Source: Alloboseaceae bacterium BT-24-1 (lineage in GTDB: Bacteria; Pseudomonadota; Alphaproteobacteria; Rhizobiales; Beijerinckiaceae). From it: 64,000 nt of DNA. Shown here one piece after another: positions 36,023-44,940 of this stretch. The DNA lies in NCBI GenBank assembly GCA_025846845.1, contig JAOYTL010000006.1, positions 343,237-407,236 on the forward strand, read 5' to 3'. Under the pieces are notes generated by a model that worked only from the letters and a program-made list of their open reading frames with translations, searched no databases and was not told the DNA's origin. Each line of letters begins with the position of its first letter. Positions within the stretch are counted from its first letter, which is position 1. The position numbers were made by a program, and so were the translations under genes.

Positions 36023-37331
36023 GCCTGAGCTCCCGCAGCGCCTCCTTCACCGGATCGGGATAAAGGGACGAGAAATCGAGATCCCGCCGGACGAAGACGA
36101 TGATCCGGATACCCTGGTCGAGATGGATCGTCGGCGGGATGTTGATCGAATTCTTGAGCGCCTCCTGTGCGATGTTGGTCAAGGTTTGCGAGACATTCTG
36201 GGCGGCGATCTGCCTCGCCTGCAGGGAGAGCTGGTTCTGCCCGACCCCGGTCTGGGTCTGCGTGACCGCGCCAGTGACGGGGTCGGTCGTGGTGACGACC
36301 GTGCCATTGCCGGTGCTGTCGTAGTTCTGGCCGAAGCCGCTGAGGAACTGCGCGGCGCCGCCGACGAGGGACAGCATGATCGCCGCGCCGAAGCGCTCAA
36401 GATAATGGTTGTCGACGGTGCCGGCGCTGCCGGCCCGGCCGAGATCGTCGGTGCCGTTCGAACCGAGCTGGATCGAGACGCCGTCGAAACGCAGCAATCG
36501 TGTCCAGACGACGAAGACACGGGTCTGGCCGCGGGTCAGGCCGGATTTGTACTCGCCGACGAGCCGGCTGCCGGCCGGGATCAGGATGCGTCGGCCGTCG
36601 TACGACCAGACATTTTCGGTAACGACGGCACGCACCATGCCGGGCAGGTCGCTCTGGACGGCGGTCTCCAGCACGCCGCGGATCAGCGTGCCCTGGGCGA
36701 CCAACGCATCGATCCGATTGTTCCTGGTTGCGCGCGAGATATCGACGCCGGCGGCCGACACCGAGGCGAGGAAGCGGCGATTGGGATCATCGTCTGCGGC
36801 CGTCGCGGTTCCCGATGAGCTCTCAAGATTCCCGGCACCGGCGGCCGTCGCACTATTGTCCGAGATCACCTGCGGGGCGCGCAGACGCTCCCATTTGCGG
36901 CGTTCCTCTTCCGCCAGCCGCTGGCGTTCGAGCTCGGCCAGACGGCGCGCCTCGTCGTCGTTAGCCGCTGCGGTCGGGAGGGGAGGTTCGGGCGCGGGCG
37001 GCGGCTGGATCGTCTGGGGCGGTGGTGGCGGAGGAGCCGGCGGTTCGACCGGCGCTTGCGGGATGACGATCGTGCCCTGGTCGGTCTGGGGCCGCGGCGT
37101 CGACAGCGACGGCGCCGGAAACTGCGTCGTCGTAAACTCCTCCTTGTCTGGCGTGGTCATGATGGTCGGGCGCTGATTGGTCGTGCGATAGAGCAGCCAG
37201 CCGGCCACGACGAGCGCTCCAGCCGGAATGCCGACCGTAAGCAGGCGGCCGAGCACGGTGCGGCCGCGGGCGACCGAGGTCGCGGCCGCGGCCTCCAGCT
37301 CGAAAGCGCGATAGTCGTCAGCGCTCGGCAT
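35985..37331 (-). CDS. virB10: VirB10, T4SS outer-core energy-sensing protein
   Basis: 448 residues. It spans the envelope and links inner-membrane ATPases to the outer-membrane channel. A membrane helix (LLTVGIPAGALVVAGWLLY, ~30-48) is followed by a long Pro-rich periplasmic linker, with many PAPPPPPPQ-type repeats (~90-120). The beta-barrel core has VTENVWSYDGRRILIPAGSRLVGEY and the antenna region near GNGTVVTTTDPVTGAVTQTQ. It ends in the conserved GIRIIVFVRRDLDF. ATG 37331. Confidence 0.94.
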   Translation of the reverse strand: MPSADDYRAFELEAAAATSVARGRTVLGRLLTVGIPAGALVVAGWLLYRTTNQRPTIMTTPDKEEFTTTQFPAPSLSTPRPQTDQGTIVIPQAPVEPPAPPPPPPQTIQPPPAPEPPLPTAAANDDEARRLAELERQRLAEEERRKWERLRAPQVISDNSATAAGAGNLESSSGTATAADDDPNRRFLASVSAAGVDISRATRNNRIDALVAQGTLIRGVLETAVQSDLPGMVRAVVTENVWSYDGRRILIPAGSRLVGEYKSGLTRGQTRVFVVWTRLLRFDGVSIQLGSNGTDDLGRAGSAGTVDNHYLERFGAAIMLSLVGGAAQFLSGFGQNYDSTGNGTVVTTTDPVTGAVTQTQTGVGQNQLSLQARQIAAQNVSQTLTNIAQEALKNSINIPPTIHLDQGIRIIVFVRRDLDFSSLYPDPVKEALRELRRERTIQKPHGLP

Positions 37332-37340
37332 CGCTTCTCC

Positions 37341-38132
37341 TCATTTGCCGGTGGCGCCGATGCGCTGCGGCGCGTAGGGCTCGAGCCCCGTGGGCTCGTG
37401 CAGGTTGGTGCGGCGGCGGTTGAAAATGCAGGTCGCATCCTGGCCATTGCGCAGCGTCCACTGCGCCGCGACCTTGTCGACGACGACATAAGGGCCTTCC
37501 GTTCGGAAATTAACCAGGCTCTCGTTGCGGTCGCCGTCGACGATGTAGATCGCCGGCGTCTCGCCTTCGAAGCGGAACCAGGTCTTGGTCCCGTCGTCGA
37601 ACACCGTCATCGGCTTGTTGGCCGAGGCGCCCTTATAGCCATAGTCGCTATTGGCGTTGGCGATATTGAGGGCCTTGAGATTGGGATGGGCCGCGCGATC
37701 TTTGGCGGTTGCGAGCAGACGCGCATCGGCCTCGTCATCCGGGAAGCGGAAGCGCACGGCGTAGGTCTGGTCCCGTGCGGGGTGCGTGTTCGAGCGCAGC
37801 AGGAAGACATAGACGCGCTTGGTGGTGACGACATTGAGGTTCGACAGGGCGTTCTTCTCGACCGGCTTGACGAAGATGATGTCGCCCTTGCGGTTGGGCT
37901 CGACCTTCCAGGCGATCGCGTCGCCAAGCGCCAGCGTCTCGATCTTCTCGTCGGACTGAAGCTGGATCATCGTCGAGGTGCCGTAGCTCGCGTCGATCGC
38001 CGTGACATTGTCGCGGTTATAGGTGACGTCACGGATCCGGGCGTCGATCCGGCCAGGCCGCGGCGTCGCCTCGGCGAAGGCTGCGGAGATCGTCAGAGCT
38101 GTGATCGCGAGGCCGAGCAGAGTGCGCCGCAT
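37341..38132 (-). CDS. virB9: VirB9, T4SS outer-membrane complex protein
   Basis: 263 residues from ATG 38132. A signal peptide (RTLLGLAITALTISAAFAEA) comes first, then the VirB9 core: RIRDVTYNRDNVTAIDASYG, LALGDAIAWKVEPNRKGDII, and a C-terminal DGTKTWFRFEGETPAIYIVD. It forms the periplasmic/outer-membrane ring with VirB7 and VirB10. GGGAG lies upstream of the ATG, which overlaps the virB8 stop. Confidence 0.93.
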   Translation of the reverse strand: MRRTLLGLAITALTISAAFAEATPRPGRIDARIRDVTYNRDNVTAIDASYGTSTMIQLQSDEKIETLALGDAIAWKVEPNRKGDIIFVKPVEKNALSNLNVVTTKRVYVFLLRSNTHPARDQTYAVRFRFPDDEADARLLATAKDRAAHPNLKALNIANANSDYGYKGASANKPMTVFDDGTKTWFRFEGETPAIYIVDGDRNESLVNFRTEGPYVVVDKVAAQWTLRNGQDATCIFNRRRTNLHEPTGLEPYAPQRIGATGK

Positions 38133-38848
38133 CACGGCTGGCTCCCTGCCGTGCCCGGTGACGGAGCCGTCTCCTGGTCGCGGCGATATTCGAGTGCCTG
38201 GAATCCGAGCGGATTGTCGAAGCGCCATTGGTTGCGCATCGGTGTCGCGGTGTAGCGGAAGCGCACGAGCGAGACCCAGTGTCGGGTCAGGATGTTGGTC
38301 GCCGATTTCTGATCGGTCGAGAAGCGCACCAGGGCCGTGCGGTGGTTCGGGAAGGTCACCGATTTGATGGTGACGGCAACCTCGGTGTTCGAGCCGAACA
38401 GCTTGACCGGATTGTTCGGATTCGCCGGCGAATAGATCTCGGTGAGTTCGCGCGAGGCGTCGCCGGCCGAGAGCAGCTGGGCGAGGTCGAAATTGTCCTT
38501 GAGTGCACGCGGATCATAGGTCTCGCGCGCCTTGATATAGCGCACGACGCTGAACATGGTGACGGCTTCGTCCTGCGTCAGCGCGCCCTCGGCCATCGGA
38601 CGCTTGACCTCGACGAAGCCCGTCGTCTTGTCGACCACGACCATATAGGGCTCGTAGGTCTTGAGCGGCACGAGCAAGGCAAGCAGCCCGAGCGCGACGA
38701 CGGCAACGACGGTCATCACCGCGGCGACGATCCAGGCGAGGGCCCGTGAATTCCGATTACGGCGGGCGAGATCATGTTCCCAGGTCGCGCCCTCGGCGTA
38801 ATAGCGCGGATCGACCCGAGGTGTTTCCGATGCGGTGACCTCGCTCAT
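38132..38848 (-). CDS. virB8: VirB8, T4SS inner-membrane assembly protein
   Basis: 238 residues. A cytoplasmic N-terminus, one membrane helix (LAWIVAAVMTVVAVVALGLLA) and a periplasmic NTF2-like domain (EPYMVVVDKTTGFVEVK, YIKARETYDPRALKDNFDL, TRHWVSLVRFRYTATPM) fit VirB8. It nucleates the inner-membrane complex. It overlaps virB6 by 4 bases. Confidence 0.93.
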   Translation of the reverse strand: MSEVTASETPRVDPRYYAEGATWEHDLARRNRNSRALAWIVAAVMTVVAVVALGLLALLVPLKTYEPYMVVVDKTTGFVEVKRPMAEGALTQDEAVTMFSVVRYIKARETYDPRALKDNFDLAQLLSAGDASRELTEIYSPANPNNPVKLFGSNTEVAVTIKSVTFPNHRTALVRFSTDQKSATNILTRHWVSLVRFRYTATPMRNQWRFDNPLGFQALEYRRDQETAPSPGTAGSQP

Positions 38849-39978
38849 GACCGCCCTCCTCGCTCGCCGGTTCCGGGCGCGGCAGCCTGATTGCGAATCT
38901 GGTCGGCGAGCCGGCGGAATTCGGGGGTCTCGGCCCAGGAGCCGGCGCGCAAGCCGACGCGGGCACGCTGACGGGCGGTGAGTTCCTCGCGCCGCGACAG
39001 CGAAGCCGGTCTGAACGGATTGCGCAGATCGAGCCGGGTCCGGTTTGCGGCGAGGCCGAGGCGATAGCCGGTGGCGGTTGCGAGGACGGCCCCGATCCGC
39101 GGCGCGTGGACAGGAACGCCGCCGGCGATCGCCGCGGCGACGTTGTTGATCTGAGCGAGCAGCAGAATGCCGATGATGGCGAGCAGAACGACCGGACCGA
39201 TCGTCGCCCAGGTCGCGGATTTGCTGCCCGCGACCCCGTTCAGCGCATCGATCGATTGCTGGACCAGCGAGACGTAGAAGGCGAGGAAGGCGTAGACGAG
39301 GACCTGCACCACGAAATACTGCGCGATCGCGCCGAGCCAGCCGCTGAAGGAGCGGCTCGTCACGCCAAACAGCAGCAGGATGATGAAGACCGGCGCGAGT
39401 GCGAGCAGCAGCCACATGAACATCTTGGACAAGATGATCAGGAAGATCGCGAAGCCAATCAGGATCGCCATCGCGACATAGAAGACGGCGGCGAAGATAT
39501 AGGGTCCCCAATTGGTGATGCCGGCATTCTGCAGGAAGGCTTCGGTTGCGCTGTTCGTCGTGTCCCACAAGTTCTGCAGGGCATTCTGGACGCCGTTGAC
39601 CGACGTGAGGTTCGCCGAGGTGCCGGTGTTGTTCGCGGTGGTGACGACGCTGAGCAGCGCGTTGCCGATCGCCGAAGGACCGCTGTTCATCGCGTTGTAG
39701 ACGAGCGTCTGGAAGTCGCTCCAGCTTGTGGCCAGCGTGTAGATCAGGAATGCCCGAAACAGCCGGAAGGCATGGTCGGCCGGGCCGCCAGTCGCGGTTC
39801 CCTGCCAGATGCCGACACCCCATAAGATCACATAGAGCGTGAGCAGGAGCCCGGCGACGCTGGTGGCGCCGCCAGAGGTCGCGGCGTTCGCCAAAGCCTG
39901 GTAGGCGCTCGAGACGTAAGTCTCGCCGATCTGATCGACAGATTGCAGGAGCGTGGTGACGCTGAAGGACTTGGCCAT
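38845..39978 (-). CDS. virB6: VirB6, polytopic T4SS inner-membrane protein
   Basis: 377 residues from ATG 39978. At least five membrane segments are present (for example GLLLTLYVILWGVGIW, VAMAILIGFAIFLIILS, FMWLLLALAPVFIILLLFG, IGPVVLLAIIGILLLAQI), with a periplasmic loop SDFQTLVYNAMNSG. The C-terminal tail (~310-377) is Arg-rich and cytoplasmic. VirB6 forms part of the inner-membrane channel. It overlaps virB8. Confidence 0.92.
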   Translation of the reverse strand: MAKSFSVTTLLQSVDQIGETYVSSAYQALANAATSGGATSVAGLLLTLYVILWGVGIWQGTATGGPADHAFRLFRAFLIYTLATSWSDFQTLVYNAMNSGPSAIGNALLSVVTTANNTGTSANLTSVNGVQNALQNLWDTTNSATEAFLQNAGITNWGPYIFAAVFYVAMAILIGFAIFLIILSKMFMWLLLALAPVFIILLLFGVTSRSFSGWLGAIAQYFVVQVLVYAFLAFYVSLVQQSIDALNGVAGSKSATWATIGPVVLLAIIGILLLAQINNVAAAIAGGVPVHAPRIGAVLATATGYRLGLAANRTRLDLRNPFRPASLSRREELTARQRARVGLRAGSWAETPEFRRLADQIRNQAAAPGTGERGGRS

Positions 39979-39986
39979 CGTCGTCC

Positions 39987-40181
39987 TCAGATCGGCCGCA
40001 TCGGGCCGCAGGGTGTGAGGGAGGTGAACGCGGCCAGCGGCAGTGATGGGTCGCCCTCGCGGGATGCGATCGAGGCCGCGTCCTCGTCGGCCGAGCACGG
40101 CGCCTTCAGCGGCTTGTAGGCGCAGCCGCCGAGAAGGCCTGCGAGCAGCGCGAGGGTCGCCAGCCTGCGCGCGAGGGTCAC
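39987..40181 (-). CDS. small T4SS lipoprotein (VirB7-like)
   Basis: 64 residues. A hydrophobic leader ends in the lipobox LLGGC, with Cys at position 20, so it should be lipidated and anchored in the outer membrane like VirB7. The mature part (AYKPLKAPCSADEDAAS) is short. The GTG start at 40181 overlaps the stop of the upstream small ORF. Position between virB5 and virB6 supports a VirB7 role. Confidence 0.65.
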   Translation of the reverse strand: MTLARRLATLALLAGLLGGCAYKPLKAPCSADEDAASIASREGDPSLPLAAFTSLTPCGPMRPI

Positions 40182-40375
40182 GGCACCGGCGCCTTCGGCT
40201 GTGTGAAGGCATGGCGCGGGACGCTGCCTTTGCCGCATCGTCCGAACTTTGCTGGGTATCGGGTGTTGCCGGGCGGTTCGACGGGACTGCCGAAGAGCCG
40301 ATCGCAGCCGCGACGAAGGCGACGACCAATCCGCCAAGACACCACAGAACGATCTTGCCGGTATCGGGCCCTCAT
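40178..40375 (-). CDS. small T4SS ORF with a probable frameshift
   Basis: A 65-residue frame starting ATG 40375 overlaps the virB5 stop (ATGA) and its own stop overlaps the VirB7-like start (GTGA), as in a coupled operon. However the other frame encodes a plausible membrane helix (IVLWCLGGLVVAFVAAAIG) followed by a disordered, Thr/Pro/Asp-rich stretch ending near ASRAM, while the ATG-frame reads as basic, unfolded residues until its end (AFTQPKAPVP). The real protein probably combines the two, so a frameshift is present, either a mutation, a sequence error or programmed. Confidence 0.4.
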   Translation of the reverse strand: MRARYRQDRSVVSWRIGRRLRRGCDRLFGSPVEPPGNTRYPAKFGRCGKGSVPRHAFTQPKAPVP

Positions 40376-41079
40376 TGGGTGAATTTCATGGCGCGGGCCG
40401 CTGCCGATTCCGCTGCGAGGCGATCGAGATTGGCCTGGTTGGCCGCAGCCGCCGCGGTGTTGACCGTGCCGGTGAGCTCATTGATCGTCTGGCCGGTCTG
40501 GACCTGAACCTGGGTGTTCTGGTCGACGCTGCCTTTGAGATCCTGGGCCTGCCCGATCTGCTGGCCCCCTTGCGTGAAAGCCTGCGAGCGCTGCTTCACC
40601 GCGCCTTGCGTGGAATCGATCAAGCCCGACAGGGTCGCCGCGACGTTCACGGAGTTCTTGTAGGCGGTGTCGACCGGATGGGTCTTGCCGCTCACCATCC
40701 CGGTGATGGTCTGTACGAGCTGAAGCCCGTTGATCAGGGTCGAGACGATATTCTGCGATCCGGAGCCCATGCCGGCGAAGGAGAGCGTCCCGCCCGAGAT
40801 CACCGAGCCGAGCGAGGGGGCCGACCCCATGGAGAAGCCACCGCCCAGTGCCATCTGCGCGAGCGAGCCTTGCGCCTGAGACGAGCGATCCCCGGTGACG
40901 GCGGCCAGCGTCTTTTGCGTGAACTGCATGATTTGCTGGTCGGCAGTGAGGATCTGCCGTGTCGTCGAAGCGATTTCCTGGGCTTTGATGAGATTGGCAC
41001 CGTCACGGGTCGGGACCTGCGCGAAGACCGGACTGGTAATCGCGATCGCAAGGCCTGAGAGCAGCAAGCGGAGGCGCAT
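40372..41079 (-). CDS. virB5: VirB5/TrbJ-like periplasmic T4SS protein
   Basis: 235 residues. A signal peptide (RLRLLLSGLAIAITSPVFA) precedes a mostly helical protein with coiled-coil character (IKAQEIASTTRQILTADQQIMQF; TINELTGTVNTAAAAANQANLD). A Gly/Ser-rich middle (GGGFSMGSAPSLGS) occurs at ~85-105. VirB5 proteins are minor pilin components with this architecture. Its stop overlaps the next ORF. Confidence 0.75.
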   Translation of the reverse strand: MRLRLLLSGLAIAITSPVFAQVPTRDGANLIKAQEIASTTRQILTADQQIMQFTQKTLAAVTGDRSSQAQGSLAQMALGGGFSMGSAPSLGSVISGGTLSFAGMGSGSQNIVSTLINGLQLVQTITGMVSGKTHPVDTAYKNSVNVAATLSGLIDSTQGAVKQRSQAFTQGGQQIGQAQDLKGSVDQNTQVQVQTGQTINELTGTVNTAAAAANQANLDRLAAESAAARAMKFTQ

Positions 41080-41090
41080 CGATCTCTCCC

Positions 41091-41921
41091 TTATCGGTTG
41101 CTGGCGGCAGTGGCCGCGTTCTGGGTCTGCTCGAGGAAGAACAGGACGTTGCCAGCGGTATCGACATAGCGTGGCGTGACACAGGCCGGATCGCCCGAGG
41201 TGCCGGCTTCCGGCGACGGACAGTTCGACGTGGAGCGACAGGGATCGAGCGCGGTCCCTGAACCGGCCGTGCCAGCTGGACAGACCGTTCCCGTTGACGC
41301 CGGGTGGTTGGGACTACCTGCCCGCATCCCACCGGCGGCACGGCTTCCGTCGCTGAAGCGCGCGAGATTGAGGGCATTCAGCGCCGTCACCCATAAATTC
41401 GTGGAGTTGATCGCCTCGTTCCAGGCGAGGTTGTTCTGGATCCGGGCCGAGCTGTTTGCATCAAGGGCCGCCATCACCGTGTCAGTCGCGCCGACCTGCT
41501 GCCCCGTCGTGCGAAAGCCATTCTGCGCCGCCTGCAGGGTCGAACGGCTGGCATCGAGACCGCCGACGACGTTGCCAGCGGACTGGAAGAGCGTCTGGTC
41601 GTTGAGGGCCGCGCCCTTCGCACCGGCAGCGGGCGTGACGGAACTCTCTGGGCTGTAGGCCTGAATCTTGCGGGCACCGTCACCGCTCTGCGGCTGCACG
41701 GTCGGGTTGGTGACAGCGGCCTTCTTGCCCGTCGTCACGGCGCATTTGACGCCCTTATTGGCATCCTTGCGCTTGGTCTTGATCGGAACGAGCTTGACCG
41801 TCGTCCCGGCGGTCTCCGATCGCTTCGTCAGCAGGGCGGCGTCGTTGACGGGGACATTGGCAAGCGTCGGCGGCACGCCGAGCAACGTGATCATCGTGAC
41901 GATGAGGTGCGTCCGTTTCAT
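41091..41921 (-). CDS. exported T4SS-associated protein, unknown function
   Basis: 276 residues with a signal peptide (LIVTMITLLGVPPTLA). The body is Ala/Asn/Gln-rich and helical; the C-terminal third is Cys-rich (VCPAGTAGSG, DPCRSTSNCPSP, DPACVTPRY) and ends VLFFLEQTQNAATAA. Position between virB4 and virB5 indicates a T4SS role, perhaps a second VirB5-like pilus component. ATG 41921; the stop overlaps virB4 by 4 bases. Confidence 0.65.
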   Translation of the reverse strand: MKRTHLIVTMITLLGVPPTLANVPVNDAALLTKRSETAGTTVKLVPIKTKRKDANKGVKCAVTTGKKAAVTNPTVQPQSGDGARKIQAYSPESSVTPAAGAKGAALNDQTLFQSAGNVVGGLDASRSTLQAAQNGFRTTGQQVGATDTVMAALDANSSARIQNNLAWNEAINSTNLWVTALNALNLARFSDGSRAAGGMRAGSPNHPASTGTVCPAGTAGSGTALDPCRSTSNCPSPEAGTSGDPACVTPRYVDTAGNVLFFLEQTQNAATAASNR

Positions 41922-44329
41922 GATCCCTCCCTCCCGAGGAAGATCGGCAGCCAGATTGTAGGGTCGTCACCCAGGTGGGCGCGCAGCGCGTCGAGCTCGG
42001 CCACCGTCTCGGTCCGGCCGGACAAGACCTTGATGAGATCGGGCATGCCGGCGAGGTTCAACCGTGCCACCACGCTGTCGCGCCCGTGCTTGATCAGGAA
42101 GGAGCGGCTTTCCGGGGCGGTCGAACGAATCCACGCGACCTCGCGGCCGGACAGACGGAAGGCCTGGGCGTAGCTGTCGTCGTCGGCCTTCGGGTTCGGG
42201 AAGAAGATGTTGGTGCTGGTCTGTTCGATCAGCGTGTTCGACGATCTCGAGCGAACGATATCGGCCGCCGATTGCGTGCCGAAGCCGATGATGCCGTTTT
42301 GCTTGCGGATCGTCTTCAGCTTGTCGCGGATGAAGAAGGCGAAGACATCGTCGTCGAGCAGGCGCCAGCCCTCGTCGAGGAAGATCATGACCGGATCGCC
42401 GGTCAAGAGCTCCTCGGTCCGATGGAAGATGTACATCAGCGCCGCGGTGCGGATGACCGGATCGTCGAGCACCCGCGTCATGTCGAAGCCGAACACGCTC
42501 GAGATCGAGAACCGGTCCTCGTCATTGTCGAAGAGCCAGCCGCGCTGGTCGGCCCGCATCCAGCTTTCGAGCCGGGCGAGCAGATCCCCCTCCCCTGCCC
42601 GGATCCGGCCGCGCAGCAGGGTCGAGAAGGCTTTCAGCGTCCGCCCTTCGGGCCCGGCACCGAGCGAGGCCGCGATCGCGTTGCGGATCACCTGCTCCTC
42701 GGAGGCCGAGAGCTCGCCGCCATTCGCCGGCCGCAGCATGAAGGCGAAGAGCTCGAACAGGAATTCGCGGTTGGGTGCGGTATCGGGCAGCGAGAGCGGG
42801 TTGAAGCCGGTCGCCTCGCCCGGGACGAGTGTTTCGTATTGGCCGCCGAGCGCGCGGATGAAGATCTCGGCGCCGCGGTCCTTGTCGACGAAGACGAGCT
42901 TTGGCCGCGGTTCGATCCGCTGGGTCTGCGCCGCGATGAAGGACAGGAACACCGTCTTGCCCGAGCCCGTCGGGCCGACCACGGTGAAATTGCCGATGTC
43001 CCGGATATGGTGGTTGTAATAATAGGCCGTCTGCGAGGTCGTCTCGAAGACCGAGATCGCCGGTCCCCAATGATTGCCGGCTGGCCGGCCGCTCGGATAG
43101 TTGTGCAGGGAGGTCAGTCCCGCAAAATTCTTCGACGAGAGGATCGACTTGCGGGCGATATAGGCGAAATTCCCTGGAAGCTGGGCCCAGAAGGCCGGCT
43201 CGCAATTGAGGTCCTCGCGCACCCAGATGACCGAGCGATCGGTGAGTGCAGCCCCAATCGCCGTGACTGCCGCGCCGACCTCGGCAAGATCGCGACCAAG
43301 GCACATCACGGTCATGTGGTGCTCGCCATAGATCGCCTCGGAGGCGAGGAGCTCGTCGCGCGCTGCGTCGAGATGCTCGGCGACGATCGAGCCGGCTTCG
43401 TCCGACATGTCGACCTGGCGGGAGACGCGCTCGATCTGCTTGGCCGCCTCCGGCCGGTCGACGATCGCAAAGCTCTGCGTCGCGATGAACTCGTGCGGGA
43501 CCCGCAGGAGATTGTCGAAGGAGCCGGGGCCGGTTTGGGCCGGGTATTCCCGGATCGAGACCATCGCGCCGAAGCGCGTGTCGGCGGGGCCGGCGCCACG
43601 GAGTTCGATCGCGTTGCGGCCGAAGAAGATGCGCTTCATTGCCAGCGCATCCGCCAGATCCATGCGCGGCAGATGCATCGGGCGCGGCTGGCCGCCGTTC
43701 AGCAACTGGACCAGGAATTCCAGCGGTTCGGAGAACCAGACGTCGCCGCGATTGACGACGCCGAGCTGCCGGATTCCGTAGCCCGAGAGGTTCGCGCGGA
43801 CGGCGGTCGCGACATCGCGCAGCTCGGTGAGCGCTGTTTGCTGTGCGACCGACGCGCCCGCCTCGTCCGTGCGGCCGAGCAGCTTCGCCATCATGAATTC
43901 GAAGGTGCCGGCCTGGCCCTGTAGCGGCCGGCGAACGATCGTAAGGTACAGATCGTTGACGAACATCCGCCGTTTCGATAGCGCCGCGTTGTAGCGTTCG
44001 TCGAGCTCCCGGCAGAACGGATTGTCGAAGCTGGAGTCGATCCGGGGCTGAATCTCGCGCCGCACGATATGCGAGACGAGTGCGAAGCGAGAATTCGCCA
44101 AGGTGCGGACGACATCGTTGCGGCCGAGCAGGCGCGCATTGACCTCGCTGATATCGGAGGTCTCGAAGGAATAGCCTTCGAGCTTGAAGACGGTCAGCAT
44201 CAACCCGTTAAGCGTGCGGATGACGTGATCGTCGACATGTCGCGTGTAGGGTACATGTGAGCTGACCGGCCGCTCGCGCCGCGAGACCGCCCCGAAAGTC
44301 AGCTCGTCGAGAAGGGCGCGGGCGACCAT
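41918..44329 (-). CDS. virB4: VirB4, T4SS motor ATPase
   Basis: 803 residues. VirB4 is the largest T4SS ATPase and extracts pilin from the membrane. The N-terminal domain has VPYTRHVDDHVIRTLNGLM; the C-terminal RecA-like domain has Walker A VVGPTGSGKTVFLSF (~450) and Walker B VMIFLDEGWRLLDDDVF. It lies between virB3 and the exported protein with a 6-base gap or an overlap. Confidence 0.96.
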   Translation of the reverse strand: MVARALLDELTFGAVSRRERPVSSHVPYTRHVDDHVIRTLNGLMLTVFKLEGYSFETSDISEVNARLLGRNDVVRTLANSRFALVSHIVRREIQPRIDSSFDNPFCRELDERYNAALSKRRMFVNDLYLTIVRRPLQGQAGTFEFMMAKLLGRTDEAGASVAQQTALTELRDVATAVRANLSGYGIRQLGVVNRGDVWFSEPLEFLVQLLNGGQPRPMHLPRMDLADALAMKRIFFGRNAIELRGAGPADTRFGAMVSIREYPAQTGPGSFDNLLRVPHEFIATQSFAIVDRPEAAKQIERVSRQVDMSDEAGSIVAEHLDAARDELLASEAIYGEHHMTVMCLGRDLAEVGAAVTAIGAALTDRSVIWVREDLNCEPAFWAQLPGNFAYIARKSILSSKNFAGLTSLHNYPSGRPAGNHWGPAISVFETTSQTAYYYNHHIRDIGNFTVVGPTGSGKTVFLSFIAAQTQRIEPRPKLVFVDKDRGAEIFIRALGGQYETLVPGEATGFNPLSLPDTAPNREFLFELFAFMLRPANGGELSASEEQVIRNAIAASLGAGPEGRTLKAFSTLLRGRIRAGEGDLLARLESWMRADQRGWLFDNDEDRFSISSVFGFDMTRVLDDPVIRTAALMYIFHRTEELLTGDPVMIFLDEGWRLLDDDVFAFFIRDKLKTIRKQNGIIGFGTQSAADIVRSRSSNTLIEQTSTNIFFPNPKADDDSYAQAFRLSGREVAWIRSTAPESRSFLIKHGRDSVVARLNLAGMPDLIKVLSGRTETVAELDALRAHLGDDPTIWLPIFLGREGS

Positions 44330-44335
44330 CTTGCC

Positions 44336-44632
44336 CTACACGCGATAGCTGTCGGCACTCCAAAAGGAGCGCGAGCGAGGCGGGCACCTGGCGGATCTGA
44401 CGAAGAGGATCTCGAAGATCCGATCATCCCGCACCGTCATGACGAAGCCGAGCAGATGCAACGGAATCGCCACCAGCAGCATCAGCAGATTGTGCGAGAC
44501 GAGGAAGCAGACGCTCGTCACCACACCGTTCAGCATGAAGTACATGTAGGGCACGCCCATCAATGTCGGCGCTCGCGTGAGTCCCTTGACCAAGGGCGTG
44601 ATCAACGGATCCTCCAGCTCGGCTTCGGTCAT
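44336..44632 (-). CDS. virB3: VirB3, T4SS inner-membrane protein
   Basis: 98 residues from ATG 44632. It has the typical VirB3 N-terminus PLVKGLTRAPTLMGVPYMYF and a two-helix membrane hairpin (FLVSHNLLMLLVAIPLHLLGFVM). It overlaps virB2 and sits just before virB4, as in many T4SS operons. Confidence 0.9.
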   Translation of the reverse strand: MTEAELEDPLITPLVKGLTRAPTLMGVPYMYFMLNGVVTSVCFLVSHNLLMLLVAIPLHLLGFVMTVRDDRIFEILFVRSARCPPRSRSFWSADSYRV

Positions 44633-44928
44633 TGGCCGACAGCCGACTGGAAGAACTGGACGATCTGCGCCGACCCAAAGACCAGGACGATACCGAAGAT
44701 GACGCTGCCGGCGATGCCCCAGGTCAGCCGTGCCGTCCAGGCGAAGAAGCCGCAGGCGATGACCGCGAGCGTCGCGAGCGAGGTCGCGATCGGGCCGGTC
44801 ATCGTCGAGACCAGTTGCTGCAAGGTGGACTGGACCGGTTGCAGGGTGCCGGCCTGGGCGAACACCTCGCTCGCACCGAAGCCGAGCAGCCAACCGACGA
44901 TGGCGGCGTGAGAGATCGTGATCCTCAT
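44629..44928 (-). CDS. virB2: VirB2, major pilin of the T4SS
   Basis: 99 residues. A signal sequence (GWLLGFGASEVFAQA) is followed by two hydrophobic segments (TSLATLAVIACGFFAWTARL; GIAGSVIFGIVLVFGSAQIV) in the arrangement of VirB2/TrbC pilins. The mature pilin would be ~75 residues. Confidence 0.9.
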   Translation of the reverse strand: MRITISHAAIVGWLLGFGASEVFAQAGTLQPVQSTLQQLVSTMTGPIATSLATLAVIACGFFAWTARLTWGIAGSVIFGIVLVFGSAQIVQFFQSAVGQ

Positions 44929-44940
44929 GGAAGCTCCTGT

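Noticed and set aside
37056..38255. 399-residue rightward frame opposite virB9/virB10
   Set aside because: Shadow frame across two genes on the other strand.
41975..43924. 649-residue rightward frame opposite virB4
   Set aside because: Antisense to a clear VirB4 with Walker motifs; its translation is Arg/Glu/Asp-rich without protein structure.
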